Assembly: GCA_012295275.1 (NCBI GenBank)
Contig: CM022668.1
Location: 15,428,391-15,450,890, forward strand
DNA length: 22,500 bases
Source: Chrysomallon squamiferum
Taxonomy: Eukaryota; Mollusca; Gastropoda; Neomphalida; Peltospiridae
Direction: 5' to 3'
Shown here: positions 9,453 to 18,310 of the stretch, in pieces
How the letters are laid out: each line of letters opens with the position of its first letter
How positions within the stretch are numbered: position 1 is the first letter of the stretch
Translations under genes and position numbers: made by a program
Notes under the pieces: generated by a model
Seen by the model: the letters and a program-made list of their open reading frames with translations, nothing else
Database searches by the model: none
Told to the model about the DNA's origin: nothing

Positions 9453-9731
9453 TCTAGACACACTTCAGAACTCGCCGTTTTGTACATTCTAGAACTTGCC
9501 TTAGACGCTTCTCAGAATTTGCTTGTCTAACATCTCGGAATTAGACACATCTTGAAGATCGCCTTAGCTACAGTTCAGAGTTCGCACTGAATACGTCATA
9601 TGGCTCGCCCAGCTCATGTTTCAAAACTCGCCTGCGACACGTACCACAGCTCGTAAAGAAGACGTCTAATGTGCAAGAACTCGCCGTGAACACATATGAC
9701 GACTCGCCTAAAACACATAAACGACTCGCTT

Positions 9732-9763
<32 letters not shown>

Positions 9764-9978
9764 GCGCTCGCCCAGAACGTATTCTTAGAGATATCTCAGA
9801 ACTCGCCTTTGGACACGTAGGGGTCGACTAGAACACACCTCAAGGCTCGCCTGAAAGTTGAGCCCAAGAGAATACGTAACAACGTTCACTGGAACACAAA
9901 CCAAATACGTCTAGAAAACGTACGTAAACTTTTCTAGAAAACGTATCGAAGGAACAGCGTATGACAACCAGCGAATGA
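9453..9978. repeat. Degenerate minisatellite, 23-bp unit, about 17-21 copies
   Basis: Each unit ends in a variant of TCAGAACTCGCC and begins with a variant of TTAGACACAT. Variants of the terminal CTCGCC start at 9471, 9495, 9518, 9558, 9581, 9604, 9627, 9650, 9680, 9703, 9725, 9767, 9802, 9823 and 9846. Seven successive steps are exactly 23 and others are 21, 22 or 24. Longer steps (30, 35, 40, 41) are explained by insertions or by a unit broken by a GT/TA microsatellite at about 9732-9763. Beyond 9851 the period persists more weakly: TCTAGAAAACGTA recurs at 9910 and 9933, again 23 apart. The unit is not a multiple of 3, so this is not a peptide repeat. Copies are strongly diverged, so the array is old. 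Confidence 0.85.
9732..9763. repeat. (GT)n(AT)n tract inside a minisatellite unit
   Basis: It occupies the position where neighbouring units read ACACATA, a natural seed for CA/TA slippage. The flanking unit ends (ACTCGCT and GCTCGCC) are retained. Confidence 0.9.
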
Positions 9979-9984
9979 CGTCAT
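9975..9984. promoter_or_regulatory. CRE-type palindrome ATGACGTCAT
   Basis: A 10-bp perfect palindrome containing the full TGACGTCA consensus, at the right edge of the 23-bp array and 184 bases from another copy. Confidence 0.3.
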
Positions 9985-10158
9985 CACTGTCTCGTCTGCA
10001 TTGTATTTTTTTATTTTTTTATTTTATTTTGTTTTCCCCTGTGGTCTGCGCTGTCATATCTATTTAAATCATTGTCTGTATTACTATTAGGCTGTTGTCG
10101 AACTACTTAACAGTAAATAAAGTTCTGTTCTCTGCACTCAAATGTTAAATGTTTGTCT

Positions 10159-10168
10159 CTGACGTCAG
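10159..10168. promoter_or_regulatory. CRE-type palindrome CTGACGTCAG
   Basis: A 10-bp perfect palindrome containing TGACGTCA. Nothing nearby identifies a promoter, so its activity is unknown. Confidence 0.3.
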
Positions 10169-10209
10169 AAACCTTTACGTTGATCATGTGTCATTGTTAT
10201 TTTTAACGA

Positions 10210-10735
10210 CGACAGAAAGAAAAAAAAAAAAAAGTAATAATAATTTTATTAATGAGAAGAAAAGATTTAATACGATGTAATTCGATACAAAAGGTTAAGG
10301 AAAATAATTAATAACGTTGTGGGCAGCACCCCCGCATACGAAATTAATCAAAATGAATCCAAGAATTAGGGTGAGAAGAATTCCTGTGTTACAGATAGCA
10401 GTTTGTAGTGTGTGGAATTTGAATGAAAGAATTTGGAGAAGAAAAGAAATAATTTTGTGAGTGACAGAATATATAAGTTGAAAGAAAAAAAAAAAAGGAA
10501 TAAAGAAGGAAGGAAAGAAACTGTAGAATTCCTGTGTTATTGATGACAGTTTGTAGTGTGTAGAATTAGAATGAAAGAATTTGGAGAAGAATGAAAGAAA
10601 AGAAAGAATTTTGTGAGTGACAGAATAAAAAAAAGTTTAAAGAAAATTGGAGAAAAAAGAATGAAGGAAAGAAACGGTAAGAAATAAAGAAAGAAAAAGA
10701 ATGAAGAGAAAGAAAGTAAAAAACAAGCTTAAGGA
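10210..10735. repeat. Purine-rich tract built around a 148-bp tandem duplication
   Basis: The sequence starting GAATTCCTGTGTTA at 10378 recurs at 10526. The two copies (10378-10525 and 10526-10679) share CAGTTTGTAGTGTGT, GAATGAAAGAATTTGGAGAA and TTTTGTGAGTGACAGAATA in the same order. They differ by substitutions and small indels in A-rich parts. No gene is carried by the unit. GAAA-rich low-complexity DNA flanks it. Confidence 0.9.
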
Positions 10736-10769
10736 GACCCCCCCCACAGAATTAATTATGTCATAATGA

Positions 10770-10862
10770 AGTGTTTATATGTGTGTTTATGTGTGTTTAT
10801 GTGTGTGTATATGAGTGTTTATGTTTGTGTGTGTTTTATGTGTTTGTGTGTGTGTGTTTCTG
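10770..10862. repeat. (TGTGTTTA)n / GT-rich satellite
   Basis: The 10-mer TGTGTGTTTA and its variants repeat across the interval and grade into GT dinucleotides. The C/V/Y-rich open frame over it is an artefact. Confidence 0.9.
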
Positions 10863-10963
10863 TATACTTCAGAGACGAAATCTTGAAATATGACAGTATT
10901 AATACAGTTAATTCTATTAACATTTTAAATTCATTAAATAGTGCGAGAATATTGCCCCTACAT

Positions 10964-10985
10964 AATAATAATAATAATAATAATA
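10964..10985. repeat. (AAT)n microsatellite
   Basis: About seven pure AAT units inside the diverged 67-bp array. Confidence 0.95.
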
Positions 10986-11246
10986 AATTAATTTAAAATA
11001 CTGTTTTCTAAAGAAATATAACACATACTAATTTCATTAACTTTTTGGGGTTAATTTAATAATTCAAGATAATGTTTCCTCAAAATAACATCATATTCAA
11101 TCTTATTAACGTTTTAAATTAATTAACTAAACGATTTAGATTCTAAAATAACATAACACATATATTTAATTTCATCAACATTTTAAATTAATGAATTAAA
11201 TCGTTTAGCTCTTAAAATAACCTAACATATATTTAATTTAATTCGC

Positions 11247-11273
11247 TTTTTTTTTTTTTTTTTTTTTTTTTTT
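11247..11273. repeat. T homopolymer (27) inside a tandem-array copy
   Basis: It splits one copy of the 67-bp unit, so it arose or was inserted after the array formed. Confidence 0.95.
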
Positions 11274-11316
11274 CAGTTAATTTAAATAAGTCAGGGATAC
11301 TGTTTCTTAAAATAAC

Positions 11317-11569
11317 AAAGAAAGGCAACTGAATAGCCATTCTCCCCTATCAATTTCGCCCGTCCTTACAATTTGTCAAAAGATCTGAAATGTGCAATGC
11401 GATTTAAAGGTGTTAAGCACTTTTTAATACCCTGAGGCGGAGACAAATCTACTTACAGACGCTGGGTTAGAATAATTCTCTTCTGAAATTGTCACCATCA
11501 TTAATCGTTATCTGGGCCCTTGGAGGAATCTGGAGCTTAGTGTTTCAACGAATGTTCCCATCGCTTGCG
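11317..11569. other. GC-richer unique stretch between two arrays
   Basis: Mixed sequence without a supported gene. A plus-strand stretch without stops runs from about 11474 into the T run near 11700, but it has no early ATG and crosses the repeat boundary. Confidence 0.4.
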
Positions 11570-12190
11570 AATTATATTTATTATTTACTCGTTGTTTAGG
11601 CCTTTATAACGCGACCCATGAATCATATAATATTAATTTTCTAAATGAAATGTGGTCGTCGTTTTTTTTTTTTTTTAATTATATTTTTGTTTACTCGTTA
11701 TTAAGGCCTTTATAACAATATCGATGAATCCTGTTAATATTAATTTTCGTAGTTATATTATTTACGATCTTGCTTACGATCGCTACACAAGAACTCTAAA
11801 TATACCATTTCAATCAGAACAGGGTTTTTGTTTGTAAGTTACAAATGTATTTAATTGTTATCAAGGTTGTTATAATTTATATATATATTTAAAAAAAAAA
11901 AAAAGCTAGTTCTGATTAGAATGTTAAATCTTTTTCTCTCTGTCTGTCTATTTTAACCAAAGCTGCTTTTGTTTGTAAGTTACAGCTGTTCTTTTAATTC
12001 TTATCAGAGCTTTTATAAACACCATTTTTTTTTTTTTTTTAATCTACGCTTGTATAAGATTTCTAAGTCTACCATTTCAACCAAATCTAGTCTTCGTTAG
12101 AAATTTTTTTTGTTTTTATTTATTCTATAAACATGTTTAGTTTCCTGTTTATAAGTTATATTTCTTTAATGTTTATATTTTAAAAAATGT
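11570..12190. repeat. Degenerate tandem array, unit about 106-160 bp, 4-5 copies
   Basis: GGCCTTTATAAC lies at 11599 and 11705, with diverged forms GGTTGTTATAAT (11865) and GCTTTTATAAAC (12009). AATTATATTT lies at 11570 and 11677. TTTTGTTTGTAAGTTACA is exact at 11826 and 11967, a step of 141. TACCATTTCAATCA at 11803 matches TACCATTTCAACCA at 12070. The elements recur in the same order, showing one ancestral unit whose copies gained T and A homopolymers (11662-11676, 11891-11904, 12025-12040). Confidence 0.65.
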
Positions 12191-13050
12191 TTAGTACACA
12201 ATACAAACAAACGTAGCCTTTATTTGTTAAATATATATTTATTTTCGACGATTATCTTACCTGATGTAAAGCACTTTACAGTTTCAAAGAACGAAACCAC
12301 TGTTTATAATAATAGTTAACAAATTTCTCAAGGTTGTGTGAGTGTCCGTGTGTGTGTGTGTGTGTGTGCGCACATATTAAAACAACACACACTTTTAAAG
12401 CAGGTTTGATCAATCGCAGTCCGAAAATAGTGTCATCATTTTTTTATTTTTAGAACTTATTATATAATAAATTGTAGATTCAGTAAATTGTATTTTTTAT
12501 GATGGTATACTGTACGTTAAAATAAAACAGTAGTTAATATGATTTACGTGAATTTTAGCAGTTCTTACCAATACCTGTAAAGATGGGGGTTTCGCGTTAA
12601 GTGCACGCATAAAGTCAGTTTACTTTATTTTACGTAAGTGTCCAGTTCAGATTATGAAAACGTTTAGAATCAATTTATTTTATTGTATACATGCACTCTG
12701 AGCCTGTCTATCCGCGGATAAAGGCTTAACGTAATTACATTTCAGTTTATTAACCTACTGAACACATATTTTGTACTGTAAATATATATTTTTTTTATTA
12801 TTATAACACACTACTTCTCCACTGTAACGTTAGTTTATTAAAATCTAGTCACGGTGATAGTTTGTGTTTGTCTGTTTTTCTTTTTTTAAATGTTCTCGTT
12901 TTCTTTATTTCTTTTTATTATTTTTTTTTTTTTACATTTTTTTTTGTTTGTTTGTTTGTTGATGATTCTGTTATTATTATGATCGTTTCTGCTTCTGCTG
13001 CAGTTTGTACAGATAAGTTTTGCCAGAGACATGTGTTAATATAATAATAA
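12191..13050. other. AT-rich sequence with a short GT tract, no gene
   Basis: Mostly unique AT-rich DNA. A GT tract lies at 12349-12369 and a T/TTTG-rich patch at 12868-12960. No open frame is credible. Confidence 0.5.
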
Positions 13051-13150
13051 TAAATTTAGCACGCGGTAATGGGAGGTAAAAAAATATAAATAAATAAACA
13101 AATCGAGCTCGAGAGAAATTCAAGATTAAAGAGGTTAATACATTACTGCA

Positions 13151-13158
13151 TGTGTGTG

Positions 13159-13226
<68 letters not shown>
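13151..13226. repeat. (TG)n microsatellite, 76 bp
   Basis: Alternating TG with a single interruption (TT) near 13160. Long TG tracts can adopt Z-DNA. Less regular TG continues to about 13275. Confidence 0.97.
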
Positions 13227-13227
<1 letters not shown>

Positions 13228-13387
13228 GATGTAGGTTTTCTGTGTACGTGCTGGAATTTGTATATGTGTGTGTAGGTACGAGTGCGATTGTCTGTTAAGA
13301 TGCCTGCATCTGATTCAAAATGAAGAAATTTGATGCTATTATTAACTTTTTCTAAACAAATTTTTCAACTTTTTAGTTGGCTACTTC

Positions 13388-13457
13388 TTTTTTTTTTTTT
13401 TTTTCTCATACAAACAATTAAACACATTATTCTCATACAAATAATTACACACATTAA
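13388..13457. repeat. T17 run and a 27-bp tandem duplication
   Basis: T run at 13388-13404, then TCTCATACAA at 13404 and again at 13431, each followed by an AATTA...ACACATTA variant. ACACATTA words then continue to about 13470. Confidence 0.8.
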
Positions 13458-13589
13458 ACACATTAACACAGAGACACATGCACACGAATACACAAAGACC
13501 ATTTCCAAACAACTTCAAAACATCATCACCATCATACGATATAGATTTAGAAGCGTACTTACATCAGTTGAGAATCGGTAAAAACCTCC

Positions 13590-13960
13590 CGTTTGCTTCA
13601 TTAAATCCCAAAATCCCCAAATCAATCGAACGCTCCTGATTGACTTAACAGGGCGACGAAAACTAACGACACAACCAGCAACAAGCAAGACGATCGGCGA
13701 AAACTGTCAAAAAGAAACGGACAGGACGAATGTTTCGTGTGACTGCCAGAGCACGACCCTCGTCGAAAAACTGAAAGTAAGATCTAGACAACCTTATCGA
13801 CTGAGTTCCCGCGCTTTCTGCGAGACTTCTGCTAGATACGGGCGATAATCAGCTGTCGGCACGTGCGCTGTAATCAATATCGTCTGCATCATGGCCGACA
13901 CTGCTGCAGGCAAGCTTGCTTCGCAGACGACATTCGGCAGTTAAGAAGCCCGCTCTTTCT
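13590..13960. promoter_or_regulatory. CpG-containing GC-richer island, candidate promoter or first exon
   Basis: This interval is visibly richer in G+C and CpG than its surroundings and free of simple repeats. It holds a palindromic E-box GCACGTGC at 13859-13866. An ATG in strong context (ATCATGGCC, ATG at 13891) opens a 17-codon frame, MADTAAGKLASQTTFGS, ending at 13944. A minus-strand frame of 32 codons lies at 13892-13794. Neither peptide is recognised. A weak donor-like GTTAAG overlaps the plus-strand stop. A cut-off first exon is possible but unproven. Confidence 0.25.
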
Positions 13961-13984
13961 TTTGAGTAGAACTATTTTGGAAAG

Positions 13985-14004
13985 TTTTTTTTTTTTTTTT
14001 TTTT
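13985..14004. repeat. T homopolymer (20)
   Basis: Uninterrupted T run. Confidence 0.97.
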
Positions 14005-14094
14005 ATTATACGTCATTGCGGATCTCGTATTTGACGCAAATGGGCCGAAATGGTTTAAAGGGAAAATTCTAAACTGGTGTTCGGAGTAAGACTG

Positions 14095-14165
14095 TGTTGT
14101 AAAAGCGTGCGTGACCAAGTGTACCGAGGTCCCTGGGATCAAATGACACGACCATCCCAATTTTA
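14095..14165 (+). mobile_element. Possible tRNA-derived SINE fragment
   Basis: The segment AAAAGCGTGCGTGACCAAG, then ACCGAGGTCCCTGGGATCAA (14124-14143), reads like the anticodon-to-T-arm part of a tRNA-derived SINE. The would-be B-box (GGATCAAATGA) has about three mismatches. It is followed by T29. The minus-strand long open frame (14595-13972) crosses this piece and two T runs and is not a gene. Confidence 0.25.
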
Positions 14166-14172
14166 AATTTTC

Positions 14173-14174
<2 letters not shown>

Positions 14175-14203
<29 letters not shown>
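14175..14203. repeat. T homopolymer (29)
   Basis: Uninterrupted T run. Confidence 0.97.
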
Positions 14204-14206
<3 letters not shown>

Positions 14207-14700
14207 GTTAATGTCATACAAATATATAGAGCAGTAATGATGTTAAATTTTTTCATTGCTGGGGTCTTGGTATTAGCCATATACTTCAGTGACACAACTG
14301 TTTGTAAGAATCTGAATACAGGCGCTGTGGCTTTGTTTCGTTTGTAGACAGCAGGTTGAAGTAAGACATATTTCTGTTTTTTAATTGTCTTAATCTTCTT
14401 TGTGTTTTTATCGTTGAGTCTAACTATTCTTATGTTAGAAATCTGTCTGGGTTTTTTTGGATCTGTGTGTTTGTCTGTCAACATTTCATGTTTGTTTTTA
14501 TTTGTTCGTTGTTTTTTCGGGGTTTTTTCTTCTTTTTGTTTCTTCGTTGTTTTTTGTTTTTTGTTGGTTTTTTTTTTTTCTCTCTTTTTTTGCATGTTTG
14601 TCTATCTTTAAATTCCATCTAAACAATTATTTACACTCTCCACTAATTTCTCTTATGTTTTGGCAATATTTTCTTACTTTCCTACTGGTTTCATCATCTT
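14204..14700. other. T-rich low-complexity stretch
   Basis: T-rich with TTTTTG and TTTTTC words from 14440 to 14600. The 207-codon minus-strand frame and the plus-strand F-rich frames are products of this composition. No gene is supported. Confidence 0.6.
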
Positions 14701-15377
14701 TGACTGAATGATCCACCATATTAAGAAACCGCAAAAAATAAAAGCAGAAATAAATGATGAAAGCTATTACTACAAACAGGAAAATAAAAAAAAATATAAA
14801 AAGAGAGAGAGAGAGAAATAAGAAGAAAAATTGACCATAAACACCAACAACAAAGAAAAAAAGTCAATAATGATCTGAGCTTGACATTTGAAAAAGTTAA
14901 CTCTAACCAAACCAGATATCAGTTCCATCTGAAACCCATTTGAATCCGTCATTATATAATTATGTTATTTTATGTATTTGGAGTCTACGATGAAACATGA
15001 TGAATAGTTAATGAAATGTGACAAATGTTTTAAACAATAAAAAAAAGAAGAAAAAAAAAAAGGAAAAAAAAAGAAAGTGAGAGAAAATAAAAAAGCATTT
15101 CATAAATGTCGATGGTTTTAAAAATGTAGTGAAACCTTTTAAGCTCCAAGTTAATACTGGTACAAACCTGATGACATTTTGTGAAATATTTACAGTTTAA
15201 TAATACACAAAATTAAATGAAAGCATTAAAAAAAAAGAGAATATAAAAGGAATTAATGTATTTGTCTCCATCGTATATTTATTTATTTTGTGATAATGTT
15301 ACAAGGTGATTCTGGATGCATAAAATAAAATAATAAAATTCATTCAAAAAAAACACCACAATAAAAAAGAAATGTAT
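14701..15377. other. A-rich sequence, no gene
   Basis: Composition flips here from T-rich to A-rich on the plus strand, with many short A runs (14785-14865, 15040-15095, 15230-15240). No motif or credible frame. Confidence 0.55.
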
Positions 15378-15499
15378 ATCAGAATGAAATATAAGAAGAT
15401 ATTGGTAATATAAACGACGTTAAGAAATGATACCAGTAATTAAAAATACATCAAATCAAAAATGCAAATATCCCGAGCTGTTGTAATACAACACAACAC

Positions 15500-15659
15500 G
15501 ATATCGATACTAAACAACCAATACGATATCCATATCAGTAAATCAAGATATATCGATACTAAACAACCAATACGATATCCATATCAGTAAATCAAGATAT
15601 GTCGATACTAAACAACCAATACGATATCCATATCAGTAAATCAAGATATATCGATACTC
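15500..15659. repeat. 49-bp minisatellite, 3 full copies plus a partial one
   Basis: TCGATACTAAACAACC starts at 15504, 15553 and 15602, and TCGATACT again at 15651, exactly 49 apart. Copies are nearly identical (one clear substitution, TATATCG against TATGTCG). Each copy is made of two diverged halves starting ATCGATA and ATCCATA. Confidence 0.97.
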
Positions 15660-15709
15660 AGACTACGCTAGACTATCGATACAGAGGTAACACCAGCTTG
15701 TCAAAATGT

Positions 15710-15925
15710 GACTGTATGTGAGACAGACATACAGACATACAAAGAGATAATTCTATATACATACATACAGAGAAAGAAAGAGAGAGAGAGAGAGAGAGAG
15801 GCAGACAGACAGAGACAGAGATAATGATATAAATATATATACATACAGAGAGAGTGACTGAGCGAGAGAAAGATAGATAAAGAGAGACGGACAGACAGAC
15901 ACATAGACAGACAGACAGACATGCA
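15710..15925. repeat. AGAC / GA / ATAC compound microsatellite
   Basis: GACA and ATAC units at 15720-15775, GA at about 15779-15800, and GACA again to 15921. S/C/L-rich minus-strand frames are artefacts. Confidence 0.95.
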
Positions 15926-16165
15926 CACAAATTACTAATATATCGGCAATAAAAAGGCATTAAGGAATCGCTTTAGCAAAATTATCAGATATCAATAATT
16001 AAAAAAAAAGAAAAAAAAAGAAAAAAGAAATACATTAAATATCGGCAAAAACAATGCAGAAGAAATCGGCAATAAAAACACATTAGGCAGATGACACTAA
16101 AAACAGATGAATGTTATCGGTAACAGAAACGCACCGAGCTCTCGGCAATAAAAACCTATCTTTAT

Positions 16166-16310
16166 TTTTCTAAGCCGATCAAGAGCAGAGACCAAATCAG
16201 AAGTGAATACCGCTGCTTTCAGGATAAAGTGCCCGCCTAAATTAAAGATTATCGAGGCGTAAGTTTAAAGCATTAAATCCGCTTTCTTTATTATTATACG
16301 TGCTAAGATT
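16166..16310. other. Short unique stretch
   Basis: Mixed-composition DNA with no recognised feature, between the 25-bp array and an A run. Confidence 0.4.
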
Positions 16311-16469
16311 AAAAAAAAAAAAAAAAAAAATAAAAAACGCCAATAGGAATAAAACTAACGGAAAAATATATCAAAATCCCTGAATACATCTACATACTGC
16401 ACGGATATAAGCTGTTAACGAAAATAGACAATTGCACCTTACGGATAATTTTTTTTTTTTTTTTTTTTT
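16311..16469. repeat. A20 and T21 homopolymers flanking unique DNA
   Basis: A run at 16311-16330 and T run at 16449-16469, about 120 bases apart and opposite in sense. No element between them is recognised. Confidence 0.9.
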
Positions 16470-17108
16470 GTTCGGTCAGTGAATGACCACATATGATAAA
16501 ATGGGTTTAGTAAGTAGTGTGGACTTAAAAGGAACCATGAAGACTTTGTAGAAAAAAAAAAAAAAGAATAAATATTTAAAAAAGAAAAAAGAGAAAGAAA
16601 ATTTATATTTAAAGATTCTTTCCAGAATAAAAAATGTACATTAAAAGAAGAGAAAAAAAATTATAATAAGTATTTTAAATAATTGTAAAATCTTTCAGAA
16701 TAAATGTCTTTAGAAAAAAAAAAACAAAAAAAAAAAAAATGAATGAAATAAAATAAAATAAAATTAACCCTATGCTCGAAATATTTGCGAATTGAAAAAC
16801 GTGGTAAGTGTGACAGTAAATCTCTTACATGTTTCCTTCCAGCTCAGAGTCAAAATCAGGAATATATAAATATATACATTTGTCTCCTGATAATTACATT
16901 TTAAATTTGTATTCTAAGATTTTAATATTTGATATTTCTCTTCTTCATTTCTCCTGTTTTTCCCAAATGACAATAGATCAAAATGTATTACCTAATAACT
17001 GACGTTATAGTAGATGTTCGTTTGTATTGTGAACATTAGATGCTTTAAACAATTCTACTTCAGTTGAAAAAAATAATATATGTTAAGTATTTATTCACTT
17101 ACACACTG
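16470..17108. other. A-rich unique sequence, no gene
   Basis: Short A runs are common at 16550-16770, then unique AT-rich DNA to 17100. Nothing else seen. Confidence 0.5.
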
Positions 17109-17233
<125 letters not shown>

Positions 17234-17377
17234 TCGCCTAAAAATGTTTCTGATTAGTCACGGCTAAAGGAAAATAAGACACAAAAATTATTTCTTAACA
17301 ACAAAATTAATAAAATACATTCTTCACCTATTTCTTCAGTTTCTAGAACGAAAAAAAAATCAAAATTAAAATATATC

Positions 17378-17398
17378 AAAAAAAAAAAAAAAAAAAAA
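17378..17398. repeat. A homopolymer (21)
   Basis: Uninterrupted A run. Confidence 0.97.
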
Positions 17399-17900
17399 GA
17401 TCCTGCCAGTTAATTAACATTTCTTTGATGCCAAAAAGTGGAAAGTTTTGCCAGCAACCTACATTACCGCCATCTAAGCATTACCGCCATTGCAGTTATT
17501 CCTTTTTTTTAAATTTCTGTCGCATTATTACAGAGAACCTCATCCTTCTAATACGCTAAGATTAAACAGAAATATCACTCGGAATGTCGTTTCTTGTAAG
17601 TTATCTGAATTCAAAATGTCTTTCATCTGCGCCAGAAGCACTAGGCAAAGGTCAGAAGTAATTAAAATGTATGTGAGCAGATTTAAGTTTTTAAAATGAA
17701 AATTTAGCTTAACGTTTTTAACTATCGCAAGCTTGATGAAAGCGTTTTTTCTTTTGTTTTTTCTGCAGTGAAAAATGAGCTATTAATATAAGAAGAAAGA
17801 CGTATAATGTCAGTGCGAAATTAAAGTGAGAATTAAAAAAAAAAAGTTTAGAAAGAAAAATGAAAAGAAAGTGTATAATAAATAATGTTTCCTTGTCTGT
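17399..17900. other. Unique sequence with a paired CCGCCAT element
   Basis: No supported gene. A 69-codon frame at 17490-17699 has no recognisable domain. The notable feature is the direct repeat at 17462-17490. Confidence 0.45.
17462..17490 (-). promoter_or_regulatory. Two direct copies of CATTACCGCCAT (YY1-like)
   Basis: The 12-mer is exact at 17462-17473 and 17479-17490, 17 bases apart. Its complement carries ATGGCGG, the core bound by YY1 in animals. Two identical copies this close suggest either a small duplication or a paired site. Confidence 0.35.
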
Positions 17901-17921
17901 CATTCTTTTATGCGACTGCAT

Positions 17922-18194
17922 ATCTCTCTCACTCTCTCTCTCTTTTTTTTTTCTATATATCTCTATTCTTTCCCTCTGTTCGTTATCTCTCTCTCATTCT
18001 TGTTTGCTGTGTATTTGACTGTTTTCTGTCTATCTGTATATCTACCTATCTTATATCTGTTACTCTATTTTTCTATCTACCTATCTGTCTGTCTGTGTGT
18101 CTGTCTGTCTATCTATGTATCTATCTACCTAACTACCTACCTGGTTATCATACTATCAGCATATCTCCATTTCTATGAATATTTCTTCTTTATT

Positions 18195-18277
<83 letters not shown>

Positions 18278-18310
18278 CCCTCCCTCCCTCCCTCCCTCCC
18301 TCCCTCCCTT
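17922..18310. repeat. Pyrimidine compound satellite: CT, CTAT/CTGT, (TC)n, (TCCC)n
   Basis: CT units at 17922-17945, degenerate CTAT/CTGT/CTAC tetranucleotides at about 18025-18150, TC at 18199-18279 with one phase slip near 18260, and TCCC at 18278-18309. The S/L-rich 154-codon frame over it is an artefact. Confidence 0.95.

Larger units (their letters stand above)
10883..11316. repeat. Degenerate AT-rich tandem array, unit about 67 bp, 5-6 copies
   Basis: The anchor AAAATAAC recurs at 11082, 11145, 11214 and 11309, with a variant AAATATAAC ending at 11022 and a more diverged copy near 10885. The steps are 67, 63, 69 and 95. The last is 69 plus the inserted T27 run. Within each copy the order is TTTAATTTCATTAACATTTT, then AAATTAATTAATTAAA, then a terminal ATACTGTTTCT or CGATTTAGNTTC. 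An AAT microsatellite (10964-10985) and a T27 run (11247-11273) interrupt it. Confidence 0.75.
15378..16165. repeat. Hidden degenerate array, unit about 25 bp, interrupted
   Basis: The right part is clearest: TCGGCAATA or a variant starts at 15943, 16042, 16066, 16117 and 16142. The steps are 99, 24, 51 and 25, close to multiples of 25. Each is followed by AAAAAC and often CATTA. The left part has a diverged copy ATTGGTAATATAAACG (15401) and weaker ones. In between lie a 49-bp array, whose first half matches the 25-bp unit at about 14 of 21 positions, and an AGAC/GA microsatellite. Confidence is higher for 15940-16165 than for 15378-15499. Confidence 0.6.

Noticed and set aside
9453-9851. CRISPR or coding repeat interpretation of the 23-bp array
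   Set aside because: Units adjoin with no spacers, and 23 is not a multiple of three, so neither reading fits.
11474-11713. Stop-free plus-strand stretch of about 80 codons with mixed residues
   Set aside because: No ATG near its start, it runs through the boundary of a degenerate tandem array and a T run, and several stretches this long are expected by chance in six frames.
13972-14595. 207-codon minus-strand open frame, the longest in the window
   Set aside because: It crosses two T homopolymers (read as lysine runs), a SINE-like piece and TTTTTG low-complexity DNA. Its length is explained by composition, and no domain is visible.
15500-15659. CRISPR-like regular array
   Set aside because: The 49-bp units are identical throughout with no variable spacers, there are no cas genes, and the genome is eukaryotic in character.
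16311-16469. Mobile element bounded by opposite A20 and T21 runs
   Set aside because: No terminal repeats, target-site duplication or recognisable body lie between the runs.
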